Origin: Bacteroidota bacterium
Lineage (GTDB): Bacteria; Bacteroidota; Ignavibacteria; Ignavibacteriales; Melioribacteraceae
Assembly (NCBI GenBank): GCA_023453125.1
Contig: JAEXUB010000220.1
Location: 1-6,890, forward strand
Length of the DNA: 6,890 nucleotides
Direction: 5' to 3'
A program made the position numbers and the translations under genes. Below are positions 6,330 to 6,890 of the stretch, piece by piece. Position 1 is the stretch's first letter. Each line of letters opens with the position of its first letter. The notes under the pieces are model-generated. The model had not been told where the DNA came from, ran no database searches, and saw only the letters and a list, made by a program, of their open reading frames with translations.

Positions 6330-6890
6330 TTACTCTTCCATTGTGGCGGCAATCACTTCGGGAATTGAGGTAAGCCCCAATTTGGCTTTATCGAAACCGG
6401 AATCCCTAAGGCTCAAAGTGCCGTCTTTGCGTGCCTGCTGCCTTATTGCCTCTTCGTTTACGTCTTCACCGGAACCTACAATAATTTCCCTGATTTCCTT
6501 GGTGAAATAAAGGGCCTCGTGAATAGCCATTCTTCCCTTAAAGCCTGAATTATTGCATTTTTCGCATCCGACCGGCTCATAGAGGTCATATTTCATATAT
6601 TCTTCCAAACTTAGCCCTGCAGCCGTAATTACATGTTCCTTGTTCTGCACAATCTTCCTTTTGCAGTTTTCACACAATTTCCTAATCAATCTCTGTGCCA
6701 CAATTATATTAATGGCGTAAGCTATAAGGAAAGGCTCAACTCCCATCTTATAGAGACGGGCAACGGCACTCGAGGCGTCGTTGGTATGGAGAGTTGAAAA
6801 GGTTAAATGCCCGGTATTTGCCAGTTTAATGGCTGTTTCGGCGGTTTCCTTATCGCGCATCTCACCTACAAGCACAATATCGGGGTCGTG
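6330..6890 (-). CDS. pilB: PilB/GspE-type assembly ATPase (C-terminal part only)
   Basis: The frame is open from the right edge to a TAA at 6330-6332, giving the last 186 residues; the start and Walker A lie beyond the window. The fragment begins inside Walker B (HDPDIVLVGEMRD). The His box TGHLTFSTLHT comes next, then the RLIRKLC segment. A zinc-binding tetracysteine motif follows, with CENC and CEKC separated by 32 residues, and GFKGR directly after it. The zinc motif and the ending (DGTLSLRDSGFDKAKLGLTS) are hallmarks of extension ATPases (PilB) and type II secretion ATPases (GspE), and are absent from PilT. The family assembles pilin or pseudopilin filaments by turning the PilC/GspF platform in the inner membrane. 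The following gene encodes a PilT-like ATPase 58 bases downstream, which favours a type IV pilus over type II secretion, but PilB and GspE cannot be separated from this fragment alone. Confidence 0.9.
   Translation of the reverse strand, partial: HDPDIVLVGEMRDKETAETAIKLANTGHLTFSTLHTNDASSAVARLYKMGVEPFLIAYAINIIVAQRLIRKLCENCKRKIVQNKEHVITAAGLSLEEYMKYDLYEPVGCEKCNNSGFKGRMAIHEALYFTKEIREIIVGSGEDVNEEAIRQQARKDGTLSLRDSGFDKAKLGLTSIPEVIAATMEE

Noticed and set aside
6256..6510. Plus-strand open frame across the ATPase gap and the PilB/GspE end
   Set aside because: It is antisense to the conserved C-terminus of the ATPase and has no recognisable product.
6873..6875. GTG as a start for a short 181-residue ATPase
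   Set aside because: The frame stays open to the window edge and the preceding codons encode HDPDI, the standard beginning of Walker B, so this is the interior of a longer gene.

Overview
The window looks like part of one tightly packed operon, read entirely on the minus strand. It encodes the envelope-spanning core of a type IV pilus / type II secretion-like machine, followed by two signalling genes. Base composition is moderate (about 40-45% GC by eye). Every start lacks a clear AGGAGG ribosome-binding site and is preceded by A-rich sequence. Together with the protein style, this suggests the Bacteroidota/Chlorobiota/Ignavibacteriota group; Ignavibacteria-like is my best guess, from general impression and not from a database match.

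In transcription order (right to left) the layout is: (1) the C-terminal third of a PilB/GspE-type assembly ATPase, cut by the right edge; (2) a 58-nt gap holding a perfect 7-bp hairpin, the only sizeable intergenic space; (3) a PilT-like ATPase with altered Asp box and retraction motifs; (4) a 515-aa protein joining a PilM-like actin fold to a PilN-like membrane/periplasmic domain, an arrangement equivalent to GspL; (5) a 295-aa protein joining a PilO-like domain to a PilP/GspC-HR-like beta domain; (6) a short 409-aa secretin with one recognisable N domain; (7) a stand-alone CheY-like receiver; (8) a membrane sensor with a HAMP domain, probably a histidine kinase, cut by the left edge. Gaps between genes 3 to 8 range from a 4-base ATGA overlap to 10 bases, so translational coupling is likely.

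Functionally, genes 4-6 correspond to the pilM-N-O-P-Q alignment complex compressed from five polypeptides into three. The PilM half sits in the cytoplasm, the PilN and PilO/P parts cross the inner membrane and periplasm, and the PilP-like tail would meet the N domain of the secretin in the outer membrane. The two ATPases would power extension and either retraction or another motor step. The receiver and sensor at the end probably tune the machine to a signal. No platform protein (PilC/GspF) or pilin is present in the window; they must lie elsewhere. No tRNA, rRNA, CRISPR, insertion sequence or clear terminator was seen, and plus-strand reading frames are antisense shadows.
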